DNA of 64,000 bases from Sporosarcina thermotolerans (lineage in GTDB: Bacteria; Bacillota; Bacilli; Bacillales_A; Planococcaceae): positions 928,501 to 992,500 of the forward strand of contig NZ_CP125968.1 in the NCBI RefSeq assembly GCF_030067815.1, written 5' to 3'. Numbering within the stretch: the first letter of the stretch is position 1; every line of letters begins with the position of its first letter. The notes under the pieces are model-generated. The model had not been told where the DNA came from and did not search any database. It worked only from the letters and a program-made list of their open reading frames with translations. Positions 57,364 through 64,000 of this stretch are shown here, piece by piece. The translations under genes and the position numbers were made by a program.

Positions 57364-59520
57364 ATGACGAACACTATTATAGAAGCAACTGCAAAAGAGC
57401 GGGCTTAAACGCAAAGCAAACATCCAATGTCATCTCACTACTTGACGAAGGCAATACGGTCCCTTTCATTGCGCGTTATCGGAAAGAAGCGACCGGCTCC
57501 CTCGATGAAGTGCAAATCAAAGCAATAGAAGATGCTTATCATTATGAAAAAGGTCTTGAGCAACGTAAAGAGGAAGTCATCCGTTTAATAGAAGAACAAG
57601 GGAAATTGAATGATGATCTTAGAAAAGAAATAGAAAAGGCTACTGTCCTTCAACGTGTGGAAGATTTGTACAGGCCGTATAAACAAAAGCGGCGGACAAG
57701 AGCGATGATCGCGATTGAAAGTGGGCTTGAACCACTTGCGGACAGCCTAATGAAATTCAGTCAGGAAAAACCTGAGGATCTTGCTGTACCATTTGTGGAT
57801 GAAGAGAAGAATGTCGCATCTGTCGAAGAAGCATTGGCGGGGGCGCGTGATATTATTGCGGAAAGAATTGCGGACGACGCAGCCCTTCGCGAAAGTGTGC
57901 GGAAACTTACCTGGTCTGACGGACAAATCGTTTCGGCATTGAAAAAGGGGCCGAGGACGACCGTAGTGTCTATGAAATGTATTATGAATACGAAGAGCCA
58001 CTGAAAAAAGTTGTTCCGCACCGTGTACTTGCCTTAAACCGGGAGAGAAGGAGGAAGTGCTTCGGGTCAGTGTCTCTTTCCCGACAGAACGGATCATAAC
58101 TAACCTTGAACGAGCGTTGATCAAAAAACAACATTCACCATCAGCCGTACAAGTTATTGAAGCAACTGAGGATGCCTTCAAACGTCTAATCGCTCCTTCG
58201 GTTGAGCGGGAAATTAGAACAGCTTTAACGGAAAAAGCGGAAGCCCAAGCAATCCATGTATTCTCGGAAAATCTTAAAAGCCTACTATTACAACCTCCGT
58301 TAAAAGGAAGAATGGTTTTAGGTGTCGACCCTGCCTTCCGTACAGGATGTAAACTTGCAGTCATCGATGAAACAGGAAAAATGCTTGAGGTATCAGTCAT
58401 TTATCCTCACCAGCCAAAGCCAGATAAAGAAGGCTCCAAGAAAACAATTTTAGCGTTACTTAAGAAATATAATATCCCGATAATTGCAATTGGGAATGGC
58501 ACCGCCTCAAGGGAAACCGAAAAGTTCATAGCCGACTGCATTAGGGAATACGCAGGGTTAGTTTCATATGTCATTGTCAATGAAGCGGGGGCGAGTGTGT
58601 ATTCTGCATCAGCCCAAGCCCGTGAGGAATTCCCTGATCTACAGGTGGAACAAAGAAGTGCTGTTTCAATCGCCAGAAGGTTGCAAGATCCGTTGTCTGA
58701 GCTTGTTAAAATCGACCCGGAGTCGATTGGAGTAGGACAGTACCAACATGATGTAGCGAGGAAAAAGCTTTCGGAATCCTTATCATTTGTCGTCGAAACA
58801 GCAGTGAACCGAGTCGGCGTGAACGTGAATACCGCTTCTTCCTCCTTATTGCAATACGTGGCGGGACTCTCCAAAACTGTTGCGGAAAACATCGTGAAAG
58901 CTCGTGAAGAAGTGGGCCACTTTGAAAAACGGACTCAACTTAAAAAGGTACCACGTCTTGGTGCGAAGACATATGAACAGGCAATCGGTTTCCTTCGCAT
59001 ACCCGAAGCGAAGGATCGCTTCGACTCGACGGGACTTCATCCGGAAAGTTATTCAGTAGCTGAACAAGTGATGGCCGAAGCGGGTATAGATAAAAACATG
59101 TTTGGAAAACAAGAGGCCGTAGATGCCCTTGCGAGTTTGGATGTTAAGGAGTTGGCCGGAAAATTAGGTGTTGGTGAAGTAACATTGCGTGATATCATTG
59201 ACACATTACAGCGTCCGAATCGAGATCCTCGTGACGAATATCCGCAACCGTTATTGAAAGCGGATGTCCTCGACATGAAAGATTTATATGAAGGACTTGA
59301 AATGCAAGGAACTGTCCGTAACGTCGTCGACTTCGGTGCGTTTGTTGATATCGGTGTACATGAGGATGGACTTGTCCATATTTCAAAACTAAAAAAAGGA
59401 TTTGTCAAACATCCATTGGACGTAGTCGCTTCAGGTGATATTGTGACTGTATGGGTGGATAGTGTAGATAAAAACAAAGGAAGAATCTCCTTGACGATGA
59501 TCCCGCCAGCAGGGAAATGA
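57364..59520 (+). CDS. tex: Transcription accessory protein Tex (three frame breaks)
   Basis: About 720 residues after correction. Tex-like N-terminal helices with SLLDEGNTVPFIARYRKEATGSLDEVQI, the RNase H-like YqgF domain (LGVDPAFRTGCKLAVID), HhH motif (SSSLLQYVAGLSKTVAENIVKAREEVG) and the C-terminal S1 domain (LEMQGTVRNVVDFGAFVDIGVHEDGLVHISKLKKGFV). One G is missing at each of 57401, 57947 and 58041. Equivalent to B. subtilis YdcI. Start ATG 57364 behind AAAGGGTGG. A nucleic acid-binding factor. Confidence 0.94.
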
Positions 59521-59540
59521 ATTGCCGGGTGAACGGATAA

Positions 59541-59996
59541 ATGAAACAACAGGAACTGCAGCAACTTGTCCAGCAACTATCAATTGAGTTTTTCGGCAAG
59601 CCATTTAGGCACATCTCTTCCTTTAACCCAAGGCTTCGAACAACCGGCGGAAGATATAAATTACAGGACGGTTCTATTGAGATAAACCCTACTGTCCTTG
59701 AATTATATGACGCAGATGAATTGATAGGGATCATAAAACATGAACTTTGCCATTACCATCTACATCAAGAAGGGAAAGGCTATCGCCACGGCGACACCGA
59801 TTTCAAAGAGTTGTTAAGGAAAACAGATTCACCAAGATATTGCAAACCGTTGGCAACAGAAAATCGTAAACCAAGAAAGATCCATCTATATAGATGTAAA
59901 TCATGCGGCCTGGAATATAAGCGCTTGAGAAGAATGGATGTAAAGAAATATAGATGTGGAAGATGCAATGGCAACATTATAAGTATCCCTTATTAA
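59541..59996 (+). CDS. ydcK: SprT-like zinc metalloprotease (YdcK)
   Basis: 151 residues. Zinc-protease motif HELCHYHLH (HExxH) near residue 73 and a C-terminal zinc ribbon CKSCGLEYKR...CGRCNG. It matches Bacillus YdcK, SprT-like family. The cleaved substrate is unknown. ATG 59541 follows GGTGAACGG, with the stop 20 bp after tex, so likely co-transcribed. Confidence 0.92.
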   Translation: MKQQELQQLVQQLSIEFFGKPFRHISSFNPRLRTTGGRYKLQDGSIEINPTVLELYDADELIGIIKHELCHYHLHQEGKGYRHGDTDFKELLRKTDSPRYCKPLATENRKPRKIHLYRCKSCGLEYKRLRRMDVKKYRCGRCNGNIISIPY

Positions 59997-60040
59997 CAAC
60001 CTCGCCAAGCCTGTAGTATCATGGCTTGGCGAGGTTGTTT
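59995..60040 (+). terminator. Terminator of tex-ydcK
   Basis: AACAACCTCGCCAAGCC / GGCTTGGCGAGGTTGTT, a 17-bp perfect stem, then TTT. Confidence 0.85.
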
Positions 60041-60073
60041 AATATTCTTTTTAAAAAAACTTGGATAAAACTG

Positions 60074-60102
60074 TTGACGAATTGGATATAGGTGTCTATA
60101 AT
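60074..60102 (+). promoter_or_regulatory. tRNA-Glu/Gln promoter
   Basis: TTGACG, 17-bp spacer, TATAAT. Confidence 0.78.
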
Positions 60103-60166
60103 AGGAAAAGTCGATAAGGCGCCGCGGACAAAACAGTTTCGAAGTCCTTATCAAATTTTAAAAAAC

Positions 60167-60241
60167 GGCCCCTTGGTCAAGCGGTTAAGACACCGCCCTT
60201 TCACGGCGGTAACACGGGTTCGAATCCCGTAGGGGTCACCA
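60167..60241 (+). tRNA. tRNA-Glu (TTC)
   Basis: Full cloverleaf with 7-bp acceptor GGCCCCT/AGGGGTC, anticodon TTC and encoded CCA. Confidence 0.95.
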
Positions 60242-60337
60242 ATTATTTCATGTATAACTTCCATGTTTATGTTCATAGTAAAAAGGGTAAACGAAATAAG
60301 TACCTTGGTTGAACGACATGATAGTTAATTAAATTAT

Positions 60338-60412
60338 TGGGGTATAGCCAAGCGGTAAGGCAACGGACTTTGACTCCGTCATTCGTTGGTTCGAATCCAG
60401 CTACCCCAGCCA
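60338..60412 (+). tRNA. tRNA-Gln (TTG)
   Basis: Acceptor TGGGGTA/TACCCCA, anticodon TTG, encoded CCA. Confidence 0.94.
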
Positions 60413-60443
60413 ATCTTTTTAAACGAGAAGCGTTTAAAAAGAT
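60413..60443 (+). repeat. Perfect 12-bp hairpin after tRNA-Gln
   Basis: ATCTTTTTAAAC / GTTTAAAAAGAT around a 7-base loop, starting directly after the encoded CCA. A second hairpin, TAACACC/GGTGTTA, follows at 60451-60467. Without a T-run after the first stem it is more likely an RNA-processing hairpin than a terminator. Confidence 0.7.
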
Positions 60444-60468
60444 TTGCGAGTAACACCGTAGGTGTTAG

Positions 60469-60603
60469 GAGCAAAAGATTTTAATGCCCAAAGCATTCCT
60501 GGTTTCGAAAAGAGAGCAAAAAGGTTTTAATGCCAAATGCATTCCTGGTAACACAAGAGAAGCAAAAAGGTTTAATACCAAAAGAATTCCGTTTATCACA
60601 GCA
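60469..60603 (+). repeat. Three imperfect direct repeats of about 45 bp
   Basis: Units start GAGCAAAAGATTTTAATGCC (60469), GAGCAAAAAGGTTTTAATGCC-like (60514) and GAAGCAAAAAGGTTTAATACC-like (60559). The first two have AATGC...GCATT small hairpins followed by CCTGGT. They fill the gap between tRNA-Gln and tRNA-Lys. Confidence 0.75.
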
Positions 60604-60604
60604 C

Positions 60605-60680
60605 GAGCCATTAGCTCAGTTGGTAGAGCATCTGACTTTTAATCAGAGGGTCGCAGGTTCGAATCCTGCATGGCTCACCA
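60605..60680 (+). tRNA. tRNA-Lys (TTT)
   Basis: Acceptor GAGCCAT/ATGGCTC, anticodon TTT, encoded CCA. Confidence 0.95.
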
Positions 60681-60708
60681 TTTTAACTTTTCTTTTTAAA
60701 AAAAGTTA

Positions 60709-60736
60709 TTGACATATTAAATATAAGTTGTATAAT
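60709..60736 (+). promoter_or_regulatory. Strong promoter before tRNA-Leu
   Basis: Consensus TTGACA, 16-bp spacer, TATAAT. Confidence 0.88.
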
Positions 60737-60755
60737 AAACTATGTCGCAGAAAAC

Positions 60756-60841
<86 letters not shown>

Positions 60842-60860
60842 ACTTCTATTTAAACAATGA

Positions 60861-60937
<77 letters not shown>

Positions 60938-60953
60938 TACTATAATATAATAC

Positions 60954-61027
60954 GCGGGTGTAGTTTAGTGGTAAAACCTCAGCCTTCCAAGCTGATGATG
61001 AGGGTTCGATTCCCTTCACCCGCTCCA
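60954..61027 (+). tRNA. tRNA-Gly (TCC)
   Basis: Acceptor GCGGGTG/CACCCGC, anticodon TCC, encoded CCA. Confidence 0.95.
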
Positions 61028-61048
61028 ATTAATTTTTAAAAATAACAC

Positions 61049-61077
61049 TTGACTCAAAAGACGATAGATGTTATATT
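61049..61077 (+). promoter_or_regulatory. rRNA operon promoter
   Basis: TTGACT, 17-bp spacer, TATATT. The leader to 61255 holds a small hairpin (TCCTGTTTAACAGGA) and a rrn antitermination-like region (TGAACCTTGAAAACTGAAC). Confidence 0.78.
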
Positions 61078-61255
61078 AGTAAAGTTCCTGTTTAACAGGA
61101 CAACTACTAAATGAACCTTGAAAACTGAACAGCAAAACGTCAACAAATAAAGTTCTGGAGCCGACCTCGTCGGTGAAAAGAACAAAACGAATCTTCGGAT
61201 TCGAAATTGACATCTTAAATGATGCCAGCAAGAATTGAGCATATCAATTTCTTCT

Positions 61256-63072
<1,817 letters not shown>

Positions 63073-64000
63073 GGTTAAGTTAGAAAGGGCGCACGGCGGA
63101 TGCCTTGGCACTAGAAGCCTATGAAGGACGGCACTAACACCGATATGCTTCGGGGAGCTGTAAGTAAGCTGTGATCCGAAGATTTCCGAATGGGGAAACC
63201 CACTGCCCGTAATGGGGCAGTACGTTCACGTGAATACATCGTGAACGAGGCACACCCGGAGAACTGAAACATCTAAGTACCCGGAGGAAGAGAAAGAAAA
63301 ATCGATTCCCTTAGTAGCGGCGAGCGAAACGGGAAGAGCCCAAACCAGGAAGCTTGCTTCCTGGGGTTGTAGGACACTCTATACGGAGTTACAAAGGGAT
63401 GGATTAGACGAAGCGACCTGGAAAGGTCTGCCATAGCGGGTAAAAGCCCCGTAGTCGAAAGTCCATCCTCTCCAGAGTGGATCCTGAGTACGGCGGAACA
63501 CGTGAAATTCCGTCGGAATCCGGGAGGACCATCTCCCAAGGCTAAATACTCTCTAGTGACCGATAGTGAACCAGTACCGTGAGGGAAAGGTGAAAAGCAC
63601 CCCGGAAGGGGAGTGAAATAGATCCTGAAACCGTGTGCCTACAAGTTGTCAGAGCCCGTTAATGGGTGATGGCGTGCCTTTTGTAGAATGAACCGGCGAG
63701 TTACGATTCCATGCAAGGTTAAGCAGAGAATGCGGAGCCGCAGCGAAAGCGAGTCTGAATAGGGCGAATGAGTATGGGGTCGTAGACCCGAAACCAGGTG
63801 ATCTACCCATGTCCAGGGTGAAGGTAAGGTAACACTTACTGGAGGCCCGAACCCACGTACGTTGAAAAGTGCGGGGATGAGGTGTGGGTAGCGGTGAAAT
63901 TCCAATCGAACCTGGAGATAGCTGGTTCTCTCCGAAATAGCTTTAGGGCTAGCCTCAAACAAAGAATCTCGGAGGTAGAGCACTGTTTGGACTAGGGGCC
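63073..64000 (+). rRNA. rrl: 23S ribosomal RNA (5' part)
   Basis: Starts GGTTAAGTTAGAAAGGGCGC, followed by conserved domain I sequence (GGATGCCTTGGCAC) and domain II; truncated by the window end. Confidence 0.98.

Noticed and set aside
60530..60712. Small protein MPNAFLV... over tRNA-Lys
   Set aside because: It overlaps the tRNA gene and lies in the 45-bp direct repeats; no ribosome binding site.

Overview
The window looks like chromosomal DNA of a low-to-mid GC, spore-former-type Firmicute. The 16S sequence and gene content fit the Planococcaceae, most likely Sporosarcina or a close relative; this is inferred from recall, not from a search. Supporting points are the Bacillus-type gene order ddl-murF-cshA-ydbS-ydbT-ydcA-acpS-ydcC-alr-mazEF-rsbRSTUVW-sigB-rsbX-tex-ydcK followed by tRNAs and an rRNA operon, strong GGAGG ribosome binding sites, frequent TTG/GTG starts and lipobox signal peptides.

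Layout. 1-2704 (minus) is the start of an Mrp Na+/H+ antiporter operon. 2987-10000 holds a KdpD/USP-like protein, murB, a penicillin acylase homologue, a YceI protein, a P1-family peptidase and a universal stress protein. 10079-12628 is a cadC-cadA metal resistance operon with visible operators. 12656-25772 is a mixed region: four GNAT genes, mntR, cvfB, a DUF1002 protein, yidC, an MFS permease, a VanY-type carboxypeptidase, cardiolipin synthase and the cystine transporter tcyP. 25816-33689 has a TPR-type regulator divergent from an MFS exporter, an S41 peptidase and the tldD/tldE pair. 33887-38534 has another MFS exporter and the csoR-copZ-copA copper system. 39196-45794 is cell-wall synthesis (rodA, ddl, murF), an esterase and the RNA helicase cshA. 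45908-59996 is the conserved ydbS-to-ydcK block with the complete sigma-B stressosome operon. 60074-64000 holds six tRNA genes, one 16S gene and the 5' part of 23S.

Three things stand out. (1) A dispersed structured repeat of about 120 bp occurs as six units at four convergent gene junctions. Three helices show compensatory base changes between copies, and at every locus the end of the element lies exactly against the stop codon of the gene it opposes. (2) Two separate arrays of 21-bp tandem repeats (27069-27211 and 35218-35403) share GAGA and GTGATAA blocks, with a period of two helical turns. (3) About 25 reading-frame breaks, mostly a single missing base in a short homopolymer, cut 16 genes, including normally essential ddl, acpS and alr. 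These are best explained as consensus-sequence errors, so coordinates below span the reconstructed genes.

Regulatory sites that can be read directly include CadC-type, CsoR-type and MarR-type operators, a sigma-B promoter in front of rsbV, and a pair of 18-bp palindromes around an MFS promoter.
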